Positions 8,939-17,013 of a DNA stretch of 64,000 nt are shown here, piece after piece. The stretch is from Anaerolineae bacterium. GTDB lineage: Bacteria; Chloroflexota; Anaerolineae; Aggregatilineales; Phototrophicaceae. The notes beneath the pieces were generated by a model. That model had not been told where the DNA came from. It did no database searches and saw only the letters and a list, made by a program, of their open reading frames with translations. The DNA lies in NCBI GenBank assembly GCA_022822545.1, contig JAJEBE010000040.1, positions 124,001 through 188,000 on the forward strand, written 5' to 3'. How positions within the stretch are numbered: the first letter of the stretch is position 1; every line of letters starts with the position of its first letter. Made by a program: the position numbers and the translations under genes.

Positions 8939-11900
8939 ATGAAACATGATCCATTCTACGGAAAGATTATTGAACGTCTCAATGGACAGCTTGATCCAAA
9001 TACGTTTGAGGCTTGCGTCGTAGATCTGCTTCGCACACAAGACGGACTATTTGCTGTACCCATCCCAGGCGGCAGCGATAGTGGAATGGACGGTGCGGTC
9101 GCCGATTTTGAAGGTGAGCCGTTTCCCGTGGTTACAACAACTGCCAAGGACGTTATCGGTAATCTAAGAAAAAACTTAGATCGATACAAGGCAGATGGTG
9201 GATCGAAAAGAACGTGTATCGTAGCTACATCACAAAAACTTACACAGGAAAGACTTGACAATCTTACAGACCGCGCCGCTAAACGTGGATTCACGCTAAT
9301 TCAGAGACTAGAACAATCTGCTATCGCGTCGCGACTTTACCATGCGTCTTATTGGTGCAAAGAACTTCTTCATTTGACGGGTAAACCCTCGGCGTTGTCG
9401 GTTATCCCTGTGACTCACCGACCGTTACCAGGATTTGAACTCATCGGACGTACCGAGGCGAGGGATTGGCTCCGAAACTCTGATGGAGACAGACTGCTTG
9501 TTGGTGAACCCGGTGCAGGAAAGACTTCGCTGCTTCATGAGTTTGCGATAGATGAAGAAAATCGAGCCTTGTTTGTAGTCAGCCACGACGAAGGCGAAAT
9601 TGCCAATGCGGTTCGGGATCAAGAGCCTAAAGTACTAATCGTAGATGACGCCCATGCAGACATTAATTTCCTCACCAAACTCAAGCAGCTACGCCAAGAA
9701 ATCTCTGCTGACTTTGATATCTTGGCCACGAGTTGGAAGGGAGACGGGCCAGAGATAGCGCATAAATTATATGCCACGCCAGAGAAAGTACACGAGTTGA
9801 AGCGATTGACACAAGATGAGATTGCGGAAATCGCAATTAACGCGGGCATAACCGGAAATCACTGGCTCGTTAACGAAATTGTGCGACAAGCTGCAGGTTT
9901 GCCTGGACTTGCCGGAACCCTGGCTTATTTCGCTTTACAAGGTCGATGGCGGGAAATTTACACCGGAGAAGCCTTAGCAACCGATATCACTACATTCTAT
10001 AAGAACAGAGTCAGCGGCGATGTTGCAGGTTTGCTAGCGTGTTTTGCGCTTGGTGGAAATTCTGGGATGGGCAAAGACACTGTTTCCAAAACGATAAATA
10101 TGCCGATACTTCAACTGCGACAAGACCTTTCAAATCTTGCACACGGTGGCATTATTGCGGAAGTGCCAATCAGAAAAGATTTCATAAAAGTTCGCCCATC
10201 TGCGCTGCGGCATGCTCTTATTCGAGACATCTTTTTCTCAGGCCCCGATACATTGCCTGAAACTTGCCTTCAAGACTTAATTGCTGCTGCACCAGATGAC
10301 GTTGATACCGTCAGAGAACTCATCGACGTAAGACGACGCTGGGGAAATGTGCCGCCAAACCTGATTCAGAAACATCTAAAAGAGTTCATAGCAGAAATGA
10401 TGCGTTGGATTCCTATACTACCGTCTTCTCCCTTGGGGTACAGCACTCCTTCACTTAAAGCTGTGAGAGAGTATGCTTGGCTGGGATCCGAAGAAGCGAA
10501 TTGGGTTACTGATAATTTCACTGCAAACCTTTCAAACGTAGCAAGACCCTTACTGCAAAATGTACCTGAGCGTGTCATTCCCTGCTTACTCACTGAAGCA
10601 ATTGGTGACAATCGCCCTTTGAACTCTAACACGGAGCATCCACTTCGGCTTCTTCAGGACTGGATAAAGCAGGCGCATCCGGGAACAGCGGAGCCGCTCC
10701 AACGCCGCGCGAAGATCTTGCACGCTACCAAAACTTGGTTGTCCGGTGGCCATGACACCGCCATCGGTTACAGCGCTATGCTCTTGGCAGTACTACCGCA
10801 TTTTGACTTTTCCGAAAATCAACCAGGAATCGACGGTTCGATTAGAATCTACAGCGGTTTCTTGATCCATGAACATCTGGTAAAGCTACAGGAATATTGG
10901 GAAGAGATAATCGAATGTGCGCGAGTTTACACGGCGTCAAACTGGGAGGAATTCCTTAGTACGGTCGGCAGTTGGGCATACCCGTATCATGGAAACGGTC
11001 CAGACGAGAACACTCGAAAAATGATGACTGACTTTGCGCAAAGAATGGCGTTTGATGTCGCAGAAGTGGCTTCTGAACACGTTGGTGTTCTTCATCGACT
11101 TAAGGCTTTAATGGACAGATCATATCCCGATTTTGAGATCGTTACAGATGATGCAATTGAAATTCTTTATCCGATTGAAAGGCTGGAAAACGACTGGGAG
11201 AAACAGGAGAGTAACTGGAAAGAAGATGCCGACAAACTCGCTGATCAATGGGCTTTACGTAAGCCAATAGAAGTTGTCGCACAAATTGAGCATATTGAAT
11301 CTGAGATAAGCAAGGCGGGCAAGAGTTGGCCTCGATTGACACCTCATTTGTGTTGTCGACTCGCAGAAAAGACGTCTGATCCTTTAAGGTGGTTCGAGGC
11401 CATGTTGCCAACAACTTTACCAGTAGATACGGTTTTTCCCTTCTTGCTTGAAGCAGTCGAGCAAAATATAGCAGGATGGGAACACGCTTTAGAATCAGCT
11501 TTCGATACAGCCAGACTTAAGGCAAGCGCTATGTCCATCATCCTGACAAAAGATGACGTTACGATGAATCTCAAACTCAATGCAATGCGAGATGCAGCCC
11601 AGTTTCCCAATTTGATTGAACAATTGGTTCGCTCAAATCGTCTGTCGAAGGCAGTCACTGTTGAATTGTATGAACACGCAGATAAATCGCTAGCCAGTAA
11701 AGTCGCATTATCGCAGTGGAAACAGAATGACAGTGGCGGAATACCAAGCTGGATTCGATCGCAATGGGAAGAAGCCATTATTAATCACGCAGCTGCAGAT
11801 TATCAGGGGGAAGACTTTCAACTGGGAGAGATCTTTGCCTCTGAGCCCTCGCTAGGAAAGAAATGGCTTGTACAAAATTTCAAGGACGATTCCTTTGAGC

Positions 11901-12379
11901 CTTTCAAATTTGAAAAGAGCATAGATAGTGTGATTGCAAGCTTGACCGGACCGTCGCGCCAAGAGTTACTTGAGTTAATTCCGGAGGGCTACCGTTGGCG
12001 CTCGACTGCGGCAGCATTAGTAGGTGACAGCCCCGAGCTATTTGAAAAACTCTTAAGCTTACCGCGTAACGAACTTGATGTTCTTGCGCCTCTCTCTCGA
12101 TCCATGATTGATTCGGTGTGGATGGCGTTCGCTAAACTAGCATTTCAACATGGACATTCGGAGGCAAGTATCGCTTCTTGTGCGTTCACTAATTCTTCTA
12201 CCTGGTCAGGAAGATACTCTGACATTGTGAAAAGTCAGTACAAGCAGTTTGAGCGATTTTGTAGCGACAATGACGAAATAGTGCGGCGAATAGCCAACGC
12301 TGGAAACGAATATTTTTCCCAACAGTATGAGTACTGGCGCAAAAGAGAGAGAGACGAAGATGTATTCGGCCGGGATTAA
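8939..12379 (+). CDS. STAND/NACHT-like NTPase with N-terminal nuclease-like domain (putative defence protein)
   Basis: This 1146-residue protein starts at the ATG at 8939, with AAGGAA 11 bases upstream. Residues ~15-140 resemble a restriction-endonuclease-like domain: a helix (FEACVVDLL), GGSDSGMDGAV, then VVTTTAKDVIGNLRKN in place of the usual E-x-K strand. A P-loop NTPase follows, with Walker A GEPGAGKTS near 190-198 and Walker B VLIVDDAH near 233-240. The rest is helical and repeat-like, as expected for a sensor domain. This nuclease-ATPase-sensor layout is that of STAND-type anti-phage proteins. Base composition is clearly more AT-rich than the flanking genes, a sign of transfer. It runs convergently into an Mrr gene 20 bases away. 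Function is inferred from architecture. Confidence 0.75.
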   Translation: MKHDPFYGKIIERLNGQLDPNTFEACVVDLLRTQDGLFAVPIPGGSDSGMDGAVADFEGEPFPVVTTTAKDVIGNLRKNLDRYKADGGSKRTCIVATSQKLTQERLDNLTDRAAKRGFTLIQRLEQSAIASRLYHASYWCKELLHLTGKPSALSVIPVTHRPLPGFELIGRTEARDWLRNSDGDRLLVGEPGAGKTSLLHEFAIDEENRALFVVSHDEGEIANAVRDQEPKVLIVDDAHADINFLTKLKQLRQEISADFDILATSWKGDGPEIAHKLYATPEKVHELKRLTQDEIAEIAINAGITGNHWLVNEIVRQAAGLPGLAGTLAYFALQGRWREIYTGEALATDITTFYKNRVSGDVAGLLACFALGGNSGMGKDTVSKTINMPILQLRQDLSNLAHGGIIAEVPIRKDFIKVRPSALRHALIRDIFFSGPDTLPETCLQDLIAAAPDDVDTVRELIDVRRRWGNVPPNLIQKHLKEFIAEMMRWIPILPSSPLGYSTPSLKAVREYAWLGSEEANWVTDNFTANLSNVARPLLQNVPERVIPCLLTEAIGDNRPLNSNTEHPLRLLQDWIKQAHPGTAEPLQRRAKILHATKTWLSGGHDTAIGYSAMLLAVLPHFDFSENQPGIDGSIRIYSGFLIHEHLVKLQEYWEEIIECARVYTASNWEEFLSTVGSWAYPYHGNGPDENTRKMMTDFAQRMAFDVAEVASEHVGVLHRLKALMDRSYPDFEIVTDDAIEILYPIERLENDWEKQESNWKEDADKLADQWALRKPIEVVAQIEHIESEISKAGKSWPRLTPHLCCRLAEKTSDPLRWFEAMLPTTLPVDTVFPFLLEAVEQNIAGWEHALESAFDTARLKASAMSIILTKDDVTMNLKLNAMRDAAQFPNLIEQLVRSNRLSKAVTVELYEHADKSLASKVALSQWKQNDSGGIPSWIRSQWEEAIINHAAADYQGEDFQLGEIFASEPSLGKKWLVQNFKDDSFEPFKFEKSIDSVIASLTGPSRQELLELIPEGYRWRSTAAALVGDSPELFEKLLSLPRNELDVLAPLSRSMIDSVWMAFAKLAFQHGHSEASIASCAFTNSSTWSGRYSDIVKSQYKQFERFCSDNDEIVRRIANAGNEYFSQQYEYWRKRERDEDVFGRD

Positions 12380-12399
12380 GAAGAGAATCAAGACCAAAG

Positions 12400-13296
12400 T
12401 TATAGGTCATTGAAGAACTTTACATTGACCATTACACGCTCGGCGATGAACCGCACCGTTTTCACACCAATCCCAAGTTCCTTCAGCTTTTCGATTAATT
12501 GCTCACCGTCAACAAGATCAATTTCAGGTGCGCCATCACGTGTAGCTTCACGTGTCGCGGCTGGTGTAAAGTTTCCGGTAGTAACAATCAAGCCCTTGTC
12601 GGTGCGCCCAACCATAGCACCGCGAAAATCGCGAACAACGCCTGCCCCGATGGATCCCTTGTACCGTTTGCATTGAAAGAGCACCTTGAACGAAAGGAAA
12701 CCACCGATTCGCATAACACCAATGCCGTCAATACCACCATCTCCGCTTCGTCCAGTGACCTCAACCTGAGTAAAGCCGCTTTCTCGCAGAATCCGCTGGA
12801 ACAGTCGCTCGAAGGCAGATGGATCCATTTCCGAAAGCACGGTATAAAGCTGTTCCTGCCAGGACTCGTCGCCGGCAGATTCATCGATTTCGATTAAGTT
12901 TTCCGCATCGTTAATCGAAACGGCTGACTTCTTTTTGGATTCTTTTTCTTGTCTTATCTGCTCACTGACGACGCGATCAACTTCCTTGTGATCAACTTCG
13001 GTTGTGCCACGACCCTGGAGCGTAAGCGACCAAACGCCCTTGCGGGAGTTTTCAAGCAAGCCATATCGCTTTAGCCAGGTTCGTACCCACCCAAGCCGAT
13101 ATTTGATATCAGTCGGACTGTTCGGGCGGGGGCCATGCGGCAAGGCAATCTCTTCCTCGGTGAGCCCCAGGCTGGTTACCACTTCATCATGAATCTCGTG
13201 AATTGTGGCCGAGCCGCCCAGCTTGTGGAGAGCCTGCAATGTGCCATCATATAGTTGCTGATATGAGACTTTGTTCATGGCTCGGTCACGATCCAT
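12400..13296 (-). CDS. mrr: Mrr-type restriction endonuclease
   Basis: The product is 298 residues from the ATG at 13296, which has GGGGA eight bases upstream inside the end of the preceding gene. A later Met at 13278 is also possible. The N-terminal ~90 residues form an Mrr_N winged-helix region (LYDGTLQALHKLGG, then GWVRTWLKRYGLL). A charged linker follows, and then the Mrr catalytic PD-(D/E)xK domain: FERLFQRIL, GRSGDGGIDGIG with the catalytic Asp, FQCKRYKG with the Q-x-K motif, and GLIVTTGNFT. Mrr enzymes cut modified DNA (type IV restriction). It is coupled to a degenerate paralogue upstream and faces the STAND gene convergently. Confidence 0.9.
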   Translation of the reverse strand: MDRDRAMNKVSYQQLYDGTLQALHKLGGSATIHEIHDEVVTSLGLTEEEIALPHGPRPNSPTDIKYRLGWVRTWLKRYGLLENSRKGVWSLTLQGRGTTEVDHKEVDRVVSEQIRQEKESKKKSAVSINDAENLIEIDESAGDESWQEQLYTVLSEMDPSAFERLFQRILRESGFTQVEVTGRSGDGGIDGIGVMRIGGFLSFKVLFQCKRYKGSIGAGVVRDFRGAMVGRTDKGLIVTTGNFTPAATREATRDGAPEIDLVDGEQLIEKLKELGIGVKTVRFIAERVMVNVKFFNDL

Positions 13297-13297
13297 T

Positions 13298-13870
13298 TCA
13301 TACATCCCCAAACCAATCGCGCTCAATAATTACCCGCTCGACGACGACCTGCTCCGTCCGCACGCCCAACTCCAACTCCTTCAACTTCCCGACCAACTCC
13401 TCGCCATCGATCAGCCGGATCTCCGGCGCGCGCTCATTGGCTGCTTTCAAGACCGCCTCCTGCGTGAAGCGCCCCGTGGTGATGAGCAAGCCCTTGTCCG
13501 CCCGGCCGACCATCACGCCGCGCCGAAAATCATCCACCTGCGCCGAGCTAATCCGTCCGCCACCGCGGATGCAGCGGAAGGACACACGGAAGGACAAGAA
13601 GCCGCCGCCGCCAAAGACGCCCATCCCCTCAATCGTATCATTGGCGTGGCTGACATCGATATCGCTGACGCCATCCTTGCCCAGCACGCGCAGGATCAAG
13701 CGCTCAAAAGCCTCGGTCGGCATCTGCTCCAGGACATCCGTCAACTCATCGCGCCAGCGCAGAATGCTTTCCAACAACTCTTGCGCGTCGACCGGCGCCT
13801 CGTCCGCCCCCGCCTGCGGCGCCTCGGCTGCTTCGATAATCTCCATTTGCTGTCCATCTTGTTCGCTCAT
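13298..13870 (-). CDS. Mrr catalytic-domain paralogue with degraded active site
   Basis: The start is taken at the ATG at 13870 with AGGAAAGG five bases upstream, giving 190 residues. The body aligns over its whole length with the catalytic half of the neighbouring Mrr (EAFERLILRVL, GGGGFLSFRV, MVGRADKGLLITTGRFT, LIDGEELVGKLKELELGVRT). It lacks the winged-helix domain. At the active site, GDGGIDG has become NDTIEG and QCKR has become RCIR. The catalytic Asp and Lys are therefore replaced (D to E, K to I), and nuclease activity is unlikely. It may be a regulatory or structural partner of Mrr. The mrr start codon lies one base beyond its stop codon. Its composition is GC-rich like the host. Confidence 0.82.
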   Translation of the reverse strand: MSEQDGQQMEIIEAAEAPQAGADEAPVDAQELLESILRWRDELTDVLEQMPTEAFERLILRVLGKDGVSDIDVSHANDTIEGMGVFGGGGFLSFRVSFRCIRGGGRISSAQVDDFRRGVMVGRADKGLLITTGRFTQEAVLKAANERAPEIRLIDGEELVGKLKELELGVRTEQVVVERVIIERDWFGDV

Positions 13871-13905
13871 AAGACCTTTCCTCATCTCTCATACATTTTG
13901 TCGTT

Positions 13906-14904
13906 TCATTCGTTCGCCAGGCTTGTCACCAGCAGGTCAAGCGCCAGACGCGGCTCGATCCGCCCGGTCTTGATATCTTGATCGTAGCGCTGCAGCCGCT
14001 TGAGTATCGCATCCAATTGCTCGGCTTGAAAGCGCCGAGCCTGCGCCGGCAACTTGCGCGCGGCGAAGGGATGCGCCCCCACCGCTTTGGCAAGGACCGA
14101 AGGTTGGGCGCCGCCGCCCCGATCCAGGTGATCGCGGGTCATGAGCAGGAGGCGAAACTGCCGCGCGATCAGCATGAACAAGCCGAAGCCGGGATCACGC
14201 GGATTGTCGCGCAGCGATTGCTGAATCAACTCCAGCGCCCGCTTGCCATTGCCGACCGCGAGCGCGTCGACCATTTCAAAGACATTCGCCTCGGGCACGT
14301 AGGGCGTCAAGACCGCGACATCCTCCTCGCTGATGGGCCGCTCGCCATCGACATAGGCGACCAGCTTGCACAGTTCGTTATCGGCGCGCAGCAGATCGTC
14401 ATTGACGACATCGGCAATGGCATGGGCGGCGCGCGGACTGATCTCGGCCTCATATTCAGCCTTCGCCCGTTGCTGTATCCAGCGCGTCAGATTCTGCGGC
14501 TTTTTGAACTCGCCGATGAAGCCGTTGCTCATCTCCCGCGCCGCTTTGAGAACGCGATTGCTACCGGACAGCGTATCATCTTCCACCAGCACGAGCCGCG
14601 CAAACTCGGGCAAGCGCGGCAATTCCTCGATCAGCCGGTCGGCGGCCAGCCGGCCCGCTTGGCCCGCCCCTTTGCGGGTGATATGACCGATCAAGCCGCG
14701 GGCGATCACCAGGCGTTTATCCGCCAGAAATGGCAGTGACCTGGCCGCCGCCAGCACTTCGGGCAGGGGCGTCACAGCCCCATCGAATTCCGAGCGGTTG
14801 AGATCGCCGTCCTCGCCCAGCGAGCGCCGCATCCGCGCCAGCGCTTCACCACGCCGGATGAGATCATCGCCGTGAAAGATGTAGAATTGCGGCGTCGCGC
14901 TCAT
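13906..14904 (-). CDS. holA: DNA polymerase III subunit delta
   Basis: The 332-residue protein matches the HolA clamp-loader family. It has an N-terminal FYIFHGDD, a FLADKRLVIARGL strand-turn region, LVLVEDDTLSGSNR, an EYEAEISPRAAHAIADVVNDD segment, ADNELCKLVAYV, VFEMVDALAVGNGKRALELI and the C-terminal helical collar ending in GRIEPRLALDLLVTSLA. Delta opens the beta sliding clamp as part of the clamp loader. It is directly downstream of the DUF6391 gene (six-base gap), on the same strand. Confidence 0.92.
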   Translation of the reverse strand: MSATPQFYIFHGDDLIRRGEALARMRRSLGEDGDLNRSEFDGAVTPLPEVLAAARSLPFLADKRLVIARGLIGHITRKGAGQAGRLAADRLIEELPRLPEFARLVLVEDDTLSGSNRVLKAAREMSNGFIGEFKKPQNLTRWIQQRAKAEYEAEISPRAAHAIADVVNDDLLRADNELCKLVAYVDGERPISEEDVAVLTPYVPEANVFEMVDALAVGNGKRALELIQQSLRDNPRDPGFGLFMLIARQFRLLLMTRDHLDRGGGAQPSVLAKAVGAHPFAARKLPAQARRFQAEQLDAILKRLQRYDQDIKTGRIEPRLALDLLVTSLANE

Positions 14905-14910
14905 GAGCCC

Positions 14911-15459
14911 TTAGGCCTGCGCGGTCACGATGCGATGCACGGTCAATTGCTGGCCGTTTAGAGGCAGGTTGATCGTCTCGCGCGTGACGCTGACCAGTTC
15001 CATTTCGCCGAGGTCGCCCTCGGTGGTGAAATGCCGCTGCAAGCTCATGCCCAGCGGCGTCGAGAGCAAGATCACCGCCATCATGAGAATCATCATGGTC
15101 GGAAAGCGTTCCCAGGCGCGCCGCCAGCGGCGTCCGGCAAAGCCGAAGAAAGCAATCGCCGTGACCAGAAATCCGCTGGTCACCAGGTTCGTGCCGCAAT
15201 TCGGATGCAGCGCCAATTGGCGTTCGCCCGCCTTCATCCGCGCCAGCGCCTCACGAACGGCGCTCTCAATATCTTCCGTCGGCGCTTCGCCCAAGAGGAC
15301 AAATCCGGTTTCGCTGCTGCGCCCGGAGAGCTTGTAGCGCTGACGATTCAGGATATGGATCGTGGCGTGTTCCAGGCCATGGTTGCGCCTGACCTTGAGG
15401 ATCACGGGCTGCCGCAGCAGGGGCGCGCAATAATCCGCCAACTGTTCGATGGGTGACAT
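14911..15459 (-). CDS. DUF6391 family membrane protein
   Basis: The 182-residue protein has the conserved N-terminal segment LKVRRNHGLEHATIHILN, a GRSSETGFVLLG strand, an LALHPNCGTNLVTSG motif near residue 85, and then two membrane segments (FLVTAIAFFGFAG and MMILMMAVILLSTPLGM). This is the layout of DUF6391, found mainly in Chloroflexota and Cyanobacteria. The function is unknown. The conserved His, Cys and Asn residues ahead of the membrane segments suggest a catalytic or metal site, which is inference. The TATAAT element at 15559 belongs to the divergent phosphatase gene. Confidence 0.8.
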   Translation of the reverse strand: MSPIEQLADYCAPLLRQPVILKVRRNHGLEHATIHILNRQRYKLSGRSSETGFVLLGEAPTEDIESAVREALARMKAGERQLALHPNCGTNLVTSGFLVTAIAFFGFAGRRWRRAWERFPTMMILMMAVILLSTPLGMSLQRHFTTEGDLGEMELVSVTRETINLPLNGQQLTVHRIVTAQA

Positions 15460-15553
15460 CGGCCGCCCTTCCTTAACGTGAAAACTGCCTCTTAACTTAG
15501 CACAAAGCGCCCCCCTTGCGAACGGTCAGTGGCAATTCGTCGGCATGGGGGCC

Positions 15554-15564
15554 TGTGATATAAT
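15554..15564 (+). promoter_or_regulatory. Extended -10 promoter element for a probable leaderless mRNA
   Basis: TGTGATATAAT contains a TGn extension and a perfect TATAAT (15559-15564). The hexamer ends six bases before the ATG at 15571, so the predicted transcription start coincides with the start codon. No Shine-Dalgarno is present in the gap. Confidence 0.45.
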
Positions 15565-15570
15565 GCCGCC

Positions 15571-16155
15571 ATGTCCAGTCAACTCAAGGTGCCAAGTCAA
15601 CTGCGGCGCGCGGCAAGTCATCTGGCCACGGGTCCGCGCGCCATCGCCCTTCGCTGGTACGACGTGTTTCACCGGCGCTCCCGGGGAAGTCCCGTCTGGC
15701 AGTTGAGCGCGATCACGCCGCAACTGTATGTCGGCGGCCAGCATTACAAGCAGGGCTATCAGCGTATGCTTGACTTCGGCATCACGGCGATCGTCAACAT
15801 GCGGCGCGAACATTGCGATCGCGAAAAGGGCATCGCCTGCGAGCGCTATTTGCAATTGGCGACGGTTGATAACACCCCGCCCCGCGTTGAAGACTTGCTG
15901 CGCGGCGTCGACTTCATCGACGCGGAGATCGCGCGCGGCGGCAAGGTCTACGTTCATTGCGCCGTCGGTTGCGGACGCGCCCCGACTATGGCCGCCGCCT
16001 GGCTCATTTCGAGCGGAGAGTCGCCAACGCAAGCGCTAGGGCGCATCCGGCAGGTTCGCCCCTTTATCAACCCGACCAGACAACAGAAACGCGTCCTCGA
16101 AGACTTTGCCGCGGCCTGGGTAGCAAACCAGGGTGCAGTCCCATGCTCAAGCTGA
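15571..16155 (+). CDS. Dual-specificity/tyrosine-like protein phosphatase
   Basis: The 194-residue protein carries the CX5R phosphatase loop VHCAVGCGRAPTM, with the nucleophile Cys at about residue 130, and an upstream general-acid region (DNTPPRVEDL). The N-terminal part includes ITPQLYVGGQHYKQGYQRM and a GITAIVNMRREH strand, as in DSP/PTPMT-type enzymes. It removes phosphate from phosphotyrosine/serine or from a phospholipid or inositol substrate; the substrate is unknown. The deacetylase gene starts within its last codons (13-base overlap), so they form one unit, apparently read from a leaderless promoter. Confidence 0.87.
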   Translation: MSSQLKVPSQLRRAASHLATGPRAIALRWYDVFHRRSRGSPVWQLSAITPQLYVGGQHYKQGYQRMLDFGITAIVNMRREHCDREKGIACERYLQLATVDNTPPRVEDLLRGVDFIDAEIARGGKVYVHCAVGCGRAPTMAAAWLISSGESPTQALGRIRQVRPFINPTRQQKRVLEDFAAAWVANQGAVPCSS

Positions 16156-16925
16156 TCATCACCGCCGACGACTGCGGCTTAACCGAAGGCATCAACCAGA
16201 CCGTCTATGACCTGCATCAGCGGGGGTACATCACTGCCGCCAGCGTCATGACCAACTTCCCGGCGCATGCCTCCGCGCTTGAGCGTTTCCGCGCCTGCCC
16301 GGATCTTGACCTCGGCATCCACCTGTCCTTGACCGACGGCCATCCGGTGACTGCTTTTGACGACCATCATCCCCATCTGCTGAACGAAGACTTCAGCTTT
16401 CGCAGCAATCTCAGTTTGTACATTCGTTCCCATTTCTTCAGCGCCGTCGCGGTCGACTGGATTCGGAACGAGCTGGACGCGCAGTTGCGCCGTTTCAGCG
16501 ACCTGGGCATTCGGCCCGACCATATTTCCACCCATCATCACTTCCACGCCATTCCGCTGCTGCGCCGCATCGTGCACGAGCTGGCCGAGCGATACGCTGT
16601 GAAATGGGTGCGCAGTCATGACTTCCGCGCCTCGGTCTCGTCGCATAATTTCTTCCTGCGCTGCCAGAGAAAACTCCCGCATGACCGCTTCGTTATGCCG
16701 GACTACGTCAGCGCGATACAGGCTTGCATGTCGCTTTCCATCGACGACTATTGCGCGCGCATCGCCCGCTTGACCGGCACGGTGGAAATCATCGTCCATC
16801 CGTCGCCGGCCCGCGACCCGGACTTCCCCTCCGACATGCATTACGGGCCGGCGCAACGCTATGCCGAGACGCAGTACCTCATCCGCGCCATTGACCGCCT
16901 GCGCGAGCTCGGCATCACCACTTGA
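16143..16925 (+). CDS. ChbG/YdjC-family carbohydrate deacetylase
   Basis: The start is set at the ATG at 16143 (MLKLIITADDCGLTEGINQ), giving 260 residues; the upstream in-frame extension lies in the phosphatase gene. Family signatures are ITADDCGL with the metal-binding Asp pair, GIHLSLTDG with a His near residue 60, STHHHFHAIPLL with the metal-binding His cluster near 130, and EIIVHPS near 220. ChbG/YdjC enzymes remove N-acetyl groups from chito-oligosaccharides and related sugars using a divalent metal. It is translationally coupled to the phosphatase and followed by mutS2. Confidence 0.86.
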   Translation: MLKLIITADDCGLTEGINQTVYDLHQRGYITAASVMTNFPAHASALERFRACPDLDLGIHLSLTDGHPVTAFDDHHPHLLNEDFSFRSNLSLYIRSHFFSAVAVDWIRNELDAQLRRFSDLGIRPDHISTHHHFHAIPLLRRIVHELAERYAVKWVRSHDFRASVSSHNFFLRCQRKLPHDRFVMPDYVSAIQACMSLSIDDYCARIARLTGTVEIIVHPSPARDPDFPSDMHYGPAQRYAETQYLIRAIDRLRELGITT

Positions 16926-17013
16926 GCGCAGCAACGCCATAGCCTACAATGGCAGACGCTCCCGACCGGACGCGACTGACACGGTCGCGAATTGCCAGCG
17001 AGCCTGTAGTTTG

